Counted from the stretch's first letter, positions 36,036 to 48,722 are shown. The stretch is DNA of 64,000 nt from Leptodactylus fallax (GCA_947044405.1 CAMRHE010000076.1:5748001-5812000), one strand, 5' to 3'. Made by a program: numbers and translations. The notes: generated by a model not told the origin, from the letters alone.

Positions 36036-36439
36036 AAGAGATGAGTGAACTGATATGGATCGAACCAAATTTGACCCAAATTCGACCCAAGACCAAAATT
36101 TTTGTGGTATGTCTCCCAAGAAACACTGTTATATATAAGTAATTTCAGACTCTAGAGTATAATAAGTGCAGTCCTCACCTTTCTTGGGCATCCTTGAGGG
36201 TTTGGCAGTCCCCCATCGTCCTCTGGCTGATCTCATGGGCCCCGTGGTCACTACTGAATCTGAGTCAATGTGATTACGCCTCAGCAGTCACATGGGGCAT
36301 CACTGTCATGATCATGTCACGTCAATGTCAGCTTCATGACATTGGTGCCCCATTTGACCGCTGAAGCCCAATCACAAGTTTGACCCAAATCTAACCAGTG
36401 GTCTGAACCAAACGATTGTTGTGAGGTTTCCCATCTCTA
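36036..36439. mobile_element. hAT-like MITE with near-perfect 8-bp target duplication
   Basis: 404 bp. Ends are AAGAGATGAGTGAAC and GGTTTCCCATCTCTA. Flanks are GATACAAT (36028-36035) and GATACATA (36440-36447). Inner blocks include CAGACTCTAGAGTATAATAA and CATGTCACGTCAATGTCA. The YAGAG-type end plus the 8-bp duplication is the basis for the hAT assignment. No transposase is present. Confidence 0.82.
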
Positions 36440-36559
36440 GATACATATTTTCAACATACATAGTCTTTTTTGGACCATTGTTACTTCAAACTGTTCTCTA
36501 CATACAATGCTTGCCTGGAGGGTCCAACAAATCAGCTTGGCCATTTCACTGGTAAAACC

Positions 36560-36860
36560 CTTGTTTTTGTGACTAGTAGCGCCTCTCTATAGCATATTGT
36601 GTTTGGACATTGCATGACACTATTTATATTGGAACAGAGTGGTTCTTTTTATATGGGTACTGTTTGTAACAATGAATAGGGCTCTGCATTATTTTTATGA
36701 CCCCCTCTATGGAACTATTCTTAGGCATACTGTATGTCCCTGTGTTTGGACACTGCATAGCACTATTAATATTGGCACTATGGTGCACCTTCTGGTTGTT
36801 ATAGTCACTATTTTTCTATATTTCTGGGCACTGTTTACCGGCATATGCTGAGCCACCATC
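36560..36860. repeat. Degenerate minisatellite, right part
   Basis: Units such as GTTTGGACATTGCATGACAC and GTTTGGACACTGCATAGCAC (about 156 bp apart) with TATGGGTACTGT blocks, related to 35780-36027. Confidence 0.65.
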
Positions 36861-37734
36861 AGGACATCATCAAGGCGCCATATTTTATTTGATTTTAATC
36901 CCTACTTTATAAACTGTAATTGCAGTGGAAAGACTTCTAGTCTGGTCTGGTGGTGAAAATTACAGACTCTTGTTATCCACCTGATATAATCTGCTTAAAC
37001 AATCCTTCATTGCTACATTGTTACTGTACAACTATCTCTTCCTAATTCCTATAAACAAAAACGGAAGCTATCACTTATCTGCGGGGAAACAAGCTCAACA
37101 ACTTCTACCATAGTATGTATGTAATCTGTTATCTGCAAACTATGGCACCACAATGGTCAGTAACCTATAACTGCCAGGGAATGATGGTAATTGTAGTCTA
37201 TCAAGGACTGTTAAAGAGGTTTTGCATTTTCCATGACTTTATTTGTGGAGGGAACAGGGTAACATACACTTTTCTAACATACATGTATATAAAATTTTGC
37301 TTGCACATCTTTTTCAGTGCAGTCTGTCTATAAAAAAATGGTATGGTCCATTCTCAGTCTTGTGAAATGCATCTGTAGGAGAACTGTATAGGACTAAACA
37401 TGGCATCAGTCTTACCCCTGGATTTCAGTTATTTGTCCAGGAGATAGCTTTATGGTAGTATATTGAGGAGCATAACACATACAGTATTACTGTCTGCAGG
37501 TCACTGTATGCAGGAAAGAGATGTCTGCAGGTCAATTCTTATCGCACCTTACTGCAGCAGGCATCATCACTCGAAGCCTGGATATTAGAGCTCATAGCGC
37601 CACGCTCCACCATTGTATTCAGCTAGGGTCACATGATGTGTCACATGAACGATTCCATGTTTAGTCCTATTCTGTAATCACTTAGATACCTTATACAGAA
37701 CCTATTCATGGGCTATACCATAAACCCTGCTTTA
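36861..37734. other. Nothing recognised
   Basis: No supported gene or repeat. Confidence 0.4.
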
Positions 37735-38060
37735 AACAAAAATGGCTGGATTGTTATTGAAACCTGTGTGTATGTCAGTGAGGCTAAGAATGTATCATGT
37801 GTTGTGATGTTGAGGAAGTGGCGGAAGCCAATGGTGTCATATTTGCTTTTGTATTTATAAATATATCGCTGGGTGATTATGAAACAAAAATGACTGGGCG
37901 GCTATGAAAACCTGATCTAAAACTGTGTGTATGTCAGTGAAGCTAACAATGAAGAACCTACAAACTTCTATTGGCTAATAAGGGTCATGTCATTTGATAT
38001 AGAGGAAGGCTTTTGATGTGGAAGTCAGTGGTGCTATTTTTGCTTTTGTGAATATGTCAA
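37735..38060. repeat. Diverged tandem duplication, about 165 bp offset
   Basis: AACTGTGTGTATGTCAGTGA is matched upstream by CCTGTGTGTATGTCAGTGAG (about 37763 and 37924). GAGGAAG...GTGG..GTCA..GGTG(T/C)(C/T)AT(A/T)TTTGCTTTTGT also occurs twice. An AAACAAAAATG(A/G)CTGG block heads each copy. Confidence 0.75.
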
Positions 38061-38187
38061 AAAAAGTGAATCCTAGAGAACTGAAAGTTGGTCAAAAACA
38101 TTCAGAAAGGCAAAATTCATGCGTCAAATTCAGTTTAGAGTGGTCCAATTGTTTGCCAATGCATAAAGAACAAACAACAGAAATTAA

Positions 38188-38190
<3 letters not shown>

Positions 38191-38222
<32 letters not shown>
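38191..38222. repeat. (AT)n microsatellite
   Basis: Sixteen uninterrupted AT units. Confidence 0.96.
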
Positions 38223-38224
<2 letters not shown>

Positions 38225-39535
38225 GCATTTATATTAGAAAATTGTATGACATCTCATTCTATAGACAAATCAATAACAAAAATAAAAATGGAATACCCCT
38301 TTAAGCCACAAGTTGCATAGAATTGCCAAGGGAATAATGGACGGTGGCCTATTCTATGCTGGTGGTTTTTGGTTTTTACGAGTTACAGTTGCATATATAT
38401 ATGATATATGGCACCCATTGTAATTCTAAATAAATATGTCGTTAACAAGCATTCCTTCAAGTTATAACACATAAATTCTTATTATAGGTGCTCTTGACTC
38501 CATGTTACTTTTATGTGGGGACAAGAGGTCACCAGTAAATGTCTTCTCCTGGACATCACTTTCTCAGTTGGCTTTGTGTTTGTCTGTAGGACAGAAGCAG
38601 GGCAGATCTGGAATGCGAGTTTGATGGGAGAAGTTATCCCGGCCATGCTGTTGTATCCTAGATGACAAAATTTAGTATGTAATAAAAAGTGGAAGAGGCA
38701 ATTAGTCCAAACACAGGTGACCTGTGAGAGTGGATATGTGCTGAAAGATTGAAAGAGGCAAGGATTAGGAGGATGACCCTGTCATGACCATCTATGAGTC
38801 CCAGTGAGATGGCTGAGGGGCAGGTAGAGGCGTGGGGTGGATGTTATTAGAGGAACATGCTGTTCATCATGCATTTATTATGATCATTTCTCTAACATGA
38901 GGTGAACTCATCATGTTCAATTATTTCCAGCTAAAGGACGGCTTGTAAGCTAAGAAGAAGGATGTCATAGATAGACAGCTGATCTTGTAATGATAACATC
39001 TCCAGTCAAATTCCTCCTGAAATATTCAGGCTGTATACATTTCAGTTCTCAGTCCTGTATGGTAGTTTTAGCATAGCTGACCCCGTAAGCAAGTGAGGGC
39101 ACCTGAACTAACTCTGCACTGCAGGCAAAAGATGGGAATACACGACCTTCTCTGACTCTTCAAACAAGCTGTCAATAACCATCAGTAAACCAAATCCTCA
39201 CTTCAAAGCTGAATTTTGCTTAAATTTACAAATGTGAACAGGGAAGTGTTTGCAGAAGAACGGATTAAATTTTATTTACAAAAATATGGAATGGTACCTG
39301 ATCCAACCAGTTGTCACCAATATTTTTCCAGTGTTGGGGGGGTCAGCTTAGAAAACCCAAAATTTGAATTATTTTAATATATGTTTTTTTTGGCGAGATA
39401 TTATTCTTACTACTGTTACAAAAACTATAAATGATAGCAGTTTTTAACATTTATAACATTTATTTATGACTATTACTTTTGTGATACCAACAATAATATT
39501 GCTTACCGATTTTATTGCTTTATTGTAACGATGAT
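38223..39535. other. Nothing recognised
   Basis: No supported coding sequence or repeat. 38490-39100 is compositionally even. Confidence 0.4.
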
Positions 39536-39874
39536 GACGACATAACAACAGTAATATCAACAATAATATAATATATAATACACAATAATGTAATATATAA
39601 CAATAATATAATGTAATAATAATAATCTAATATATAATACACAATATTATAATATCGAATAATAATATAATGTAACAACAATAATAATCTTATATATAAT
39701 AACACAAAAATATAATATATAACAATACTAATATAATGTACCAACAATAATAGTATAATATATAATACACAATGATATAATATATAATAACATAATGTAA
39801 CAATAATAATCTAATCTATAATGCACAATAATATAATGTACCAACAATAATAGTATAATATATAATACACAATG

Positions 39875-39925
<51 letters not shown>

Positions 39926-40110
39926 AATATAACAATATATAAATAAATATAATACACAATAATATAATATATAATATAATGTAACAACAATAATAATCTT
40001 ATATATAATACACAATAATATAATATGTAACAATAATAATATAACAAAAATGATATATATAATAATATATTAAAATGATATAATAATATAACAATAGTAA
40101 TATAACATAA
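39536..40110. repeat. AT-rich compound repeat with (AAT)n core
   Basis: Built from AATAATA, AATATATAATACACAA and AATATAATGTAACAA modules repeating at roughly 105 bp, with a pure (AAT)n tract at about 39877-39923. Reverse-strand frames rich in Y, I and L are artefacts. Confidence 0.93.
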
Positions 40111-40573
40111 TATAATATGCCAGAAAATGTATCATCATAAATAGATAATTAAAAAAGAATTCCAATTAAAAATTAGAAATCAGTTTGAGATATATTTATT
40201 TACCTATTTGTGTCCCTTGCTTATTGGGCACTTTATATATATATAGGCAATATTCAAAAATTAGCATTTTTTAATTTTGTATAGTTTAACATTTTAACAA
40301 ATGTTATAAAAAAAAAAGTATGTCTTCATTTACCTTTATATTCCTGCCACTTCAGCGCCATTGCTCTGTTGGTCCCCAATGGTCTTTGTTTACTTGACCG
40401 GCGGGGACAACATCACATATATTCATGTGACTGCTGCAGCCAATTGCTGGCCTCAGTAGTGATGCCGGCATGTACAGTATGTGAATGGTGAGGCCAGTGG
40501 ACACATATGACTGCATGGCATGTGAAAACTGAAGGACCGTTTGCAATAGATTGGTGTCACTGGTGCTTTTAGG
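40111..40573. other. Short non-coding interval with a dispersed-repeat flavour
   Basis: ATGTGACTGCTGCAGCCAAT..GGCCTCAGTAGTGA and its reversed partner GTGAGGCCAGTGG suggest a decayed foldback element. The ends are not defined. Confidence 0.4.
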
Positions 40574-41103
40574 CAGGTGTAGCAAAATGCTGCAAAATAA
40601 GAAGGCTTTCAGAAATAGAAGGGTTAATAGTTTATTTTTGTCAATTAACAAAATGAAGGAATGAAGAAAAGAGAAATGTAAATCCCATCAATATTTGGTG
40701 TGACCTTTGCACTTTGGAGGAGGAGTCCTGGAAGTGATGATCCGGCCCCCACTGATATAGACCTGATCTTATCATCATCCAGTCTGTCTGGGATGACATG
40801 AAGAGACAGAAGGATTGGAGCAAGCCTACATCCACAGAAGATCTGTGCTTAGTTCTCCAAGATGGTGGCGGGAAAAACATCCCTGTCGAGTTCTGCCAAA
40901 AACTGTCTGCAAGTACCGAGAAGAAGTGATGGAAGGCAAAAGGCAAAGGTCACACCAAATAATGATAGGATTTACATTTCTCTTTTCTTCATTCATTCAT
41001 TTTTTTTTTTTCTTTTCTTCATTTTGTTAATTGACAAAAATAAACTATTAACCCTTCTATTTCTGAAAGCATTCTTACTTTGTAAAACTTTTGCTCAGCA
41101 CTG
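40574..41103 (+). mobile_element. Internally deleted Tc1-like transposon
   Basis: About 530 bp. The left inverted repeat (about 40574-40720: AAGAAGGCTTTCAGAAATAG, TTTTTGTCAATTAACAAAAT, AATATTTGGTGTGACC) is matched in reverse by 40940-41103, which ends CTCAGCACTG, the usual Tc1 terminus. The interior keeps only the C-terminal part of a transposase. It belongs to a different Tc1 family from the 18.5-kb element. Confidence 0.85.
40765..40935 (+). pseudogene. C-terminal fragment of a Tc1 transposase
   Basis: From 40765 one frame reads DLIIIQSVWDDMKRQKDW, then PTSTEDLCLVLQD and later FCQKL. This is the DLN-IIE-SVWD..MKR..PTSTEEL region of Tc1 transposases. The catalytic glutamate position carries Q (IIQSV). 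The two upstream aspartates are deleted. Confidence 0.8.
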
Positions 41104-43020
41104 TCTATTTTTTATTTTACCATATTCTCTGCTCTTAGTGAATGTTTTTAAATCCTGGAAACTCCTTTAAGCTATGTAAAAATATTTAGCATGCATGAAT
41201 AACTCATGAAAGTTGAGGCAACAGTTGCTTGTACAATTGTGCCACATGTCTGGGAAATGCTTGACCAAACTCACAGTATAGCCCGACCCTAAGGCAAGAA
41301 TTCAGATAGAAGCGGTATCCTCAGTGATGGAATACTGTATGCAGAGCGGGTAGACTACCACAGGCTTAGACAAAGCAGCTAAGATGGAGTCGCTAGACAT
41401 GGCTGTGCCCTAAAGGAGCAATGCTAGGGCCAGGCAGGGTTGTAGAAAGTAAATAGACAGACCATGAACTCTTTTTGATCTTCCACATTTTATTTAGATT
41501 TTCCGCTTGCATTGGCACAGACCGCGGCCTGCACTATTTAGCATGGCAACTTAATTTGATGTACCATCTGGCATGACACGTCAGTATTTTAATATACATG
41601 ATGAATAATGCAGATACAATATAGCGTGAGTCAGGGTAATATAGTGGTACAACACTCCCATCGAAAGAAAATACGCAACATTGTTCCAATTCCTCAGCTC
41701 TTTCTTCCTTGACAGATTCACTAGACATCATTTTTCATGCCGTTAGGTCACAGCTTCCCAGACTCTCACACATAGGAGTGTATTAGGATAAGTTAAACAA
41801 TTTGTCAGCGGTATTTACTATTCTATAAACAGCAGACACCGCAGGTAGTGCTAGATCATCTACGCGTTTTTTGTTCTCATGGATATATTAGCCGTAATAA
41901 GATACACAAACACCATTTATTATCTGTTTTTACAGACTCTTCTTCACCGATCTGACACAAATTATCTCCTTTGGACTTTTCCTGCTATAAAAGAAACTTG
42001 TTAGAGGAAAAGTGAATTTATCTTATTTATAGGATTCCAGCGAAAAGCTTCAGCGGATATCACACGGCGACAGTTCTGCTATTGTTTCAATTGTAGATCG
42101 GAATAAAGCTTCCTTGTTTAGGATTGCAAAACGTTCAAAGTCCCCGAAAAGAAAAAAAAGAAAAAAGTTTGGATTTTTTCCCTTAGCAAGTTGCTAAGCT
42201 GCCAAAGTGGAACGTCGAGGCAGCCAGTGATCATGAAACACTCAGGCACACCTAACAGTGTATTCAACACAGCTTCTAAAAGTCCAATGAAAATACACAC
42301 ACCACTTGTGCCGACCCCACACGGAGACGAGAACATTGCTCACATCATGTTTGGAGAGGACAGAAATCATTTTAATGGTGCAAACATTGTCACGGTGTAA
42401 GAAATACATAAGCACACAAAACCAAAACATAAAATGCTGCAAAAATTTAAATATTGACCTTTTTGTAAGAGTGGAATTCAATATATTTACATATTTTATG
42501 CTTCGAGCATTTATTTCTTTGCAACGTCTTAAAGAGACATAGCCAGCTTTTAATGTTATAGTGGAAGGTCGGAACCAGGAGTGGTTAAGTTTTGATTCCT
42601 AAGGGGTAAGGGGTGGGCTAAAAAAAATCACAAATGATTGTGGTTTCTCATGCAGGAAATGGGGGAGATGATTTAACCACTAGCCAGGGCTGAATGCGCC
42701 ACCCAGATACTAGAGCCAGAGGGGGACCAAACATCTCTCTGACACCAGCATGAAGGGCCATCTTGTACCGAATCATTGTTGTCCCACATTTCAGGACCAT
42801 GCCAAAAACACTATTTGCCTTCAAGACTTTTTGCTTTTCTTTGCTTCGGTGATCTATAGAGTTTTGAATTTTTGTACTTTTAAGCTATCTATCTGTAGAC
42901 CTGTTAGGACAATATTGTATTACATATCATAATATTACATAGCAGTACTATACTGCATCATAGTTATCTGGGGAGCCAAAACCACTCGCCGTGAATTCAG
43001 TTGAAGTTGAAACTTACTTT
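41104..43020. other. Mostly non-repetitive, nothing recognised
   Basis: 41740-42540 lacks repeat signatures. A pyrimidine-rich tract ending TTTTTACAG at 41935 is a possible acceptor with no matching donor or product. No gene is supported. Confidence 0.45.
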
Positions 43021-43273
43021 GGGCACATTCATATTTGTATCAGAGGATCCATTTGGAACCCCCGGGCAGAGTCTGTCTAAATTCGTAGACAAAAAAGTCC
43101 TGCAAGCACAATGAAAACAACAGGTACCTGAAGGACCCCATTATAGTCAATGGGGTCTATAGGGATCTGTTGTTGTCCTTATTAGATGGATCCATTTTAA
43201 TGCTTAGTCCATTCTTCTGTTCCTTCAATGGAACAGAAGCATGGACAAAAATAACACAAGTGTGAAAGCACCC
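43021..43273. mobile_element. Harbinger-like MITE, ATTCATATTTG/CACACTTGTG type
   Basis: Left end GGGCACATTCATATTTG; right end CAAGTGTGAAAGCACCC followed by TAA. The interior has GACCCCATTATAGTCAATGG and two GATGGATCC/GGATCC-like blocks. A diverged copy is at 44900-45087. Confidence 0.6.
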
Positions 43274-44899
43274 TAATATAGATATATAGATCAACCACGT
43301 GATCCAGAGTTGGAACCTTATCAGGAGAACTGAACTAGAAGACTTCTGGCCCTAGACAGCAGATCGAAAATTCCTAAATGGTGCACCCAGGGTGGAAGTG
43401 GGGGACGGATGCCATCTATATTAGTAAGTTTCACTCCATTGAAGTGAATGAGACTAAAATGTCATACCACATTTAACCTATGGACAGATGTGGCACAGTT
43501 TTTATTTTTAAGGAAGCATCCATATTTTTCTAATTTTGGACAACTCCATCTGCCACCACCGTCTTATTCCCACAAAATTAGCAGGAAGGTTTGGTGCCAA
43601 AAATGTTTCCTTCAAGACCACTTTGAATTTAGGGCCCACAAGACCTATTCATATAGGCGTAGTAAGAGACATGTGTACTGTAGTACTGGGGGGAGGACAA
43701 TGACCACAAGTCATTCGACTTTGGATTAGGTCAGTAAACTGAATCTTTGCTCTGGCTAGAGGAAAGACAAGCTATACAACAATATATGGTGAAACCACTC
43801 CGACCACCTCCTTAAGAAGACCAAAAACTTATTTAGAACATATCTTTACTTTCTCAATTTATTATTGAAAAGACCACCCCCCCCCACACACCAGTAGACC
43901 ACTTTTCAATGCAATTTTTGGAGGTCATCTCAAAGAGGTTTTACTGTATGTAGTTACAGTATGTTGGCCAGTAGCCATTTTAGTGGTCATACGTACATCT
44001 TTACCCACCTGCAGCCTGTAAATCTATATTCATTTAACTAATTAAAAGTTTCTACCATGTTTGATGCTTCTATAATTAGATCATTTAATGCTAGGAACCA
44101 TATGCTTGCTTTTATGTGCGTGTTGGTGTCAAACTAGCACTATTCAATCAGATAAGGTCTAGGAGACTTAATATAGCTGTCGATTTCACAGGACTCATTG
44201 AATAAAGATAAAACATGAATCTCAATTACATAAAAAGACTTCGATGACTTAGATCTCCACTTTTAAGTCCCATTAATAGTCTAGGCACAACTTCAGTTTC
44301 TTCTCGAGAACAATTTGCTACTAAGTAACAACGGTTGTCCAGGTTCCATGGGGCTACGGGGCCGCTGACAACTGAAGTCACCTCTTAGCGTCTCTCTTTG
44401 AAAGGCCTATGTGATGCATTTCTCATGTCAGACAGGTTTCAGATAATTAGAGCAATATGTCGGGAGGGCTTTAAGATGAGAATCTCACTTTTAGATGACC
44501 CCTAAAGATAAGGAAGAGAATTACCTGTGAGAGATCATACAAGTAGCTTCCAGCATACTCTAACCTCTCCCTTGTCCTCAGGCTACACATAATCTCAGTG
44601 ACCTACTGTATGTTTCCAAAGCATCAAAATACATCCTGACTACAAACTACCTTTCACTCTGAAGTACAAGTGACCAGACTACCAAATCGTTCATGACAGT
44701 CACAGGTTAAAAATAGAGAGTTGCCGAATTTAATTAGTGTCTATTTTTTTCTACTTGTAAATAAAAAAATCTGGTCCACTATTGCTGAAGAACGCTAAAA
44801 GATTTATAGATGGTTTGCATAGAGTGTCCTTGTATTGAACTTAGTATTTCTACAACATTAGGGGAATTATTTTTGTTAAAAAAATGATTCTTCATGGTA
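43274..44899. other. Nothing recognised
   Basis: Includes a short C run near 43877. No gene, RNA or intact element is supported. Confidence 0.45.
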
Positions 44900-45087
44900 G
44901 GGTCGTAAAGGGTCAGAATCATAATGTTGTTGGGCAAAGCACCAAACCCAATCATATTATAGACAATGGGGTCCAATCTCTTGGGATCCGTTGTTGTCCA
45001 CTATTAGATGGATCCATTTTAATGTTTAGTTCAGACTTCTATTCCTTCGATGGAATGGACAAAAACATTGCAAGTGGGAAAGCACCC
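44900..45087. mobile_element. Diverged copy of the 43021 MITE family
   Basis: Shares ATTAGATGGATCCATTTTAA, CCTTC(G/A)ATGGAA and GTGGGAAAGCACCC with 43021-43273. TAGTCAATGGAGTC just beyond it suggests a partial second copy. Confidence 0.6.
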
Positions 45088-45330
45088 AAGTATGTTATAG
45101 TCAATGGAGTCTCTCGGAATCTGTTGTTGTCCATTGTTTTCTTTGACCGGATCTTTGGGAGCTAGGAGACATCTTCCACCTTCATGTAGGTGGAGGTAAG
45201 TGACAATGTCTCAGGCTGCTACAATGGTTCTTGGCTTATCTTGTTCACTAATGTGCATATATGTAGTCTTTACTACAAAGCACCAATTCCCTAATTCCCA
45301 TACACATACATACAAGGGACTCACTGGCAT
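45088..45330. other. Nothing recognised
   Basis: No supported feature beyond the partial MITE remnant at its start. Confidence 0.35.
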
Positions 45331-45686
45331 GAAGGGGATTTTCTGCTATTGAGTTAATGATGACCTATACTTAGGATAGGTCATCAATATCTGATCGTTG
45401 GTGGTCCAACACCTGGGACCCCCAAACATTAGGTGTTGTAGGAGGCCGTGGTGCTGTGGACTTTTCTCTGTGCCAATGATATCATGCTCATTAGTAACAT
45501 GGTACAGCTTCAGATCAGCCTCATTCAAGTGAATGTCTGAACTCCAATACAATGTATGAAAACATTGTGGTCAATTCAAAAACCTGATCAGTGGGGGTAA
45601 CAGGTGCTGCACCCCCACTAATCAGATGTTGATGACCTATACTAAGGATAGCTCATCAATAATTTAGTCCCAATAAACCCCTTTAA
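45331..45686. mobile_element. TTAA-type MITE of the GATGACCTATCC family, best copy
   Basis: The left part GATGACCTATACTTAGGATA-GGTCATCAATATCTGATC is itself a palindrome. The right part CAGATGTTGATGACCTATAC-TAAGGATAGCTCATCAAT mirrors it and is followed by AATAAACCCCTTTAA. The central GGTGGTCCAACACCTGGGAC and GTAACAGGTGCTGCACCCCC blocks also pair. Confidence 0.8.
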
Positions 45687-46404
45687 CTTGGTCATTCAAT
45701 TGGAATCATATATACATGTGTACTCCATTCAGACCTCTTGGGTGGCAGTGGGTCACCAACATTTTTAAGGGGAATGGAATTTGCATTTGTGCAATTTGGA
45801 TTTTTGTGCAGCAAAGATAGCGACTTTTTTCTTTTTTGCACCTCCCTTCCGCCTTCCCAGGGAAGGGGGGCATAACGTGGGAGCCCAGGGGGCCATCAGC
45901 CCTCCAGAATTGTTATCATTTACCCCAGAAATCTGATGTAAATGATGCTGGAGTTGGTGTAGATTTCCCTCCAGGAAGGGCCGCCTTAACCATAGGGCCA
46001 ACAGTCCTGCATTTGCTGTCCCGCTGTCCAGGGCAGTGGGTCTGGGCTGCCCCAACTCATCGGCGTTCTCCAGATGCCAAAGAGTTGTAGACAGTGATGA
46101 AGTAGGGAGGCGTTCGCTCCCTGCTTCACCACTCGCCTGCTGTCTTTGCTCCTGATGTCCTGGAAGCAGGAGGCGTGATGTGGTGACGTCACTTACATTG
46201 CACCTGTTGCTCTTTGAAGACTCTGGGACCAGAGAGAGGAGTGAATGGGCAAACGGGAAAAGGTGAGTATTAAGGTTTGTTTTTTTTTCTTTGATATATA
46301 CAGTGGGGGACATGAAACTGGGGGGGGGGGGCATGACACTGAGGGGAACAATTTGAGGCGGACGTGAAACCATGGGAGCAACAGGATTTGAGCCATGTAC
46401 GAGC
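45687..46404. other. GC-variable non-coding stretch
   Basis: Contains G runs near 45864 and 46321, a minisatellite-like GGGACATGAAACTGG / GGCATGACACTGAGG / GGACGTGAAACCATGG series (46305-46380) and CGCCTTAACCATAGGGCC near 45982. The 236-residue reverse frame 45765-46475 spans unrelated pieces and is not accepted as a gene. Confidence 0.45.
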
Positions 46405-46960
46405 ATAGTCCAAGAAAGTCGACCAGGCTGACTGACTCCAAGTGCTCCGTGGTATGGAGTATATGATGAAGACATTTGTGTTGTAAGCCATTACATCTTC
46501 TTCAGGAGATGAAGCTAGACAGCAAACCAAAATTCCGTGGAAGAGGATGAATTCACTGACTGACTGGTATTCAGCAATGAGGCAACCTTTAGAATTTGGG
46601 GCTCAAAAAAGCATGTGCCTTTATTGAGCACAAGAGGGACTCACCAAAAGTAAGCATGTTTTGCACAATGAGCAGGCAGTGTCTTCTTTCTTGCTGGGGA
46701 AACCATCACTGGCCACAGTTAAAGTAAGATCTTACGTTCTATGATATCCGAATGAACTCTACCAAAACGTTGGATCACAAATGCCAAAACCATCCTGAAA
46801 GAGTGGAATCCATATCCAAGGGATTTTGGCACATGTCTGGATAGAACTGGACTACTGCCTAAAAATCTCCAATGGAAATCACATCGCACATTAGTAGTGT
46901 ATAGATAAAACATGGATAGACGGTGTGTCTGACTATTCATGGTAATACATTTTTGTTATA
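46405..46960 (+). pseudogene. Mariner-like transposase pseudogene
   Basis: Frame from 46407 gives SPRKSTRLTDSKCSVVWS, then KPLHLLQ, matching the SPRKSTR..L.IP.STVW..L...Y.LQLLQ part of mariner-type transposases. After a frameshift, 46552 onward reads FTD-stop-LVFSNEATFRIWGSKK, then AGSVFFLAGETITGHS, the SDEATFH...RIWG...YGPFFF..TITG region with the catalytic D changed to N. From 46759, LPKRWITN...EWNPYPRDFGT resembles LPQRWIG...RWPPRSPDLT. Several stops and frameshifts make it dead. Terminal repeats were not identified, so the limits are approximate. Confidence 0.78.
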
Positions 46961-47351
46961 TTCTCTCGGTTATGAATACCGAGGCTATAATCTTGTACCA
47001 CTCTTTTTGTAACACCATGTATATCAATATAACTATATATCAAAATATGTATCAGCTCCTAGAACTCCTGCAAATTATCAAAATGATGGCGCATCTCTAT
47101 AGTTCTAACCCATCTGTGATGTAAATAGGGTAGTTATTATATTCATATAGACTTCCTTATTACAACAAAATTGCCTTTCTTTAGGATAGGGCACTAATAA
47201 TTTTTCATAACTAAGGGTTATTCTTGGGTTAAACTTATACAATATGGAAGGGGCCATGGCGGTTGATCCAGTATTACATCTGCGATACAATGCCAAACCA
47301 CAGCTTTATGGATAGCACAGTTTGGGAAAACAATGAAGACCATGCGGCAGT

Positions 47352-47353
<2 letters not shown>
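46961..47353. other. Nothing recognised
   Basis: AT-rich, no supported feature. Confidence 0.4.

Positions 47354-47400
<47 letters not shown>
47354..47400. repeat. (AT)n microsatellite
   Basis: About 23 uninterrupted AT units. Confidence 0.96.
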
Positions 47401-47402
<2 letters not shown>

Positions 47403-47700
47403 AAGGCCTATTCTAAGAATAAACCATTCATTTTAGAGTCCCGAATAACTACATTACTTTATTGGATAAGCACTAAGAATTCCAGGGCTGATGAGTTATT
47501 CTTAGGATCGGCTATCTATATTTGGGTTCCAGCTCACGACCCAATCCCATCCCCTTCATTGTTTACAAGGTACAGCGCACTATATACATTTGTGGTTGTG
47601 CATGGTACTGCAGCTCAGTCCTGTTTCCTTGAGTGCTGGCTAGACCACTGTGACCCCTTTATTCTATGGATCAGCATTGGCATGAGTAGGCCCCTTTAAG
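47401..47700. mobile_element. Diverged TTAA-type MITE
   Basis: Inner blocks CTATTCTAAGAATAAACCATTC and GATGAGTTATTCTTAGGATCGGC mirror each other as in the GATGACCTATCC family. The right end is GGCCCCTTTAAGATTAA. Confidence 0.55.
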
Positions 47701-48720
47701 ATTAAATTCTAGGGGCCTAGCCTAAGGATACGTAATTTGGTTGGAATATGGATGCACTAAGAAGACTAGAAGAATAACTTAAGTGCCCTTTACATCACAG
47801 AGTAATGGATTTGAAACATGAAGAAGATTATAGGGTATTGGTATCTTAGCTACCGGAATCTACTTTGCCTGTCGTTGAAGTTTAATGCAGAAGACATTTT
47901 ATCCGCAATATCAGATCCTATGTACAAGATCTACCCTCCCCCCCCCATCTCCTGCATCCAGATATGATCATATGGATATTTCTACACCATGATGATTTCA
48001 ATATTACTGGTTAAGGTCTGCAAACACCTCCATCTTCAGGACTCTCCGAGCTCCAGACTGTAATAATATCAATTGCCCTCTGGAAAATGAGACAGTCAGC
48101 AGTAAATCCCCATCGACTTGGGAATACAAGATGAATGCTGTCATTTCGATTAAGTGACAGGGACATTAGTGTGACTCCATGCATTATCCTTTGTATAGGG
48201 CTCATTTCACGTTGTGCTCCGCGATCCCTCCGCACTGTCAGAACCTATAACACGGCAATCACTAAAGGAGAACTATTGACAATGTGCGGATTTTATTAGA
48301 AGTTTTAATATTTGCTGTTATATCTTATCACATAATGGAAGACTCATTTTTTTTTTTTTCATCTGAAAATAAAAGAAGGGTTTTACATTGCATCAATGCG
48401 GCAGAAATTCTCAATAGACGTCTTAGTAAGGATATCGCCTCTAACATCATTATTAATGAATATTTAATGGAGAAATGTTATCAAAGGCTTCACACATTTA
48501 TATGTTGGGTTTTATTATCTTTTTTTTATGGTTATGTAGCTTAAAACCCAAGTATGACTATTACTGAATATGGAAACTAATGGCTGGCGTTATGGTGGTG
48601 AGTAATGGTATGGTAGATAGAGTAGGTAAGTATTATTGTAGTAGATACATAGGTGAATATTATTGTGGTAGATAGAATACAGTAGGTAAGAATTATTACC
48701 TGTTATACATAGCAGTTATA

Positions 48721-48722
<2 letters not shown>
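47701..48722. other. Mostly non-repetitive, nothing recognised
   Basis: 47990-48540 lacks repeat signatures. No exon is supported. 48596-48700 has loose GTAGATAGAGTAGGTAAGTATT repeats. Confidence 0.45.

Noticed and set aside
39520..40047. Reverse-strand frames of 75-101 residues
   Set aside because: Low-complexity AAT/ATA repeats translate to runs of L, Y and I.
41920..42035. Splice acceptor with short open stretch after TTTTTACAG
   Set aside because: Two of the frames close within about 22 codons and no donor with good consensus follows. It is weaker than the 52562 candidate.
45765..46475. 236-residue reverse-strand open frame
   Set aside because: It spans G/C-run sequence, a minisatellite-like stretch and part of the mariner relic on the opposite strand. 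No domain is visible and its content is proline/serine-rich from base composition.
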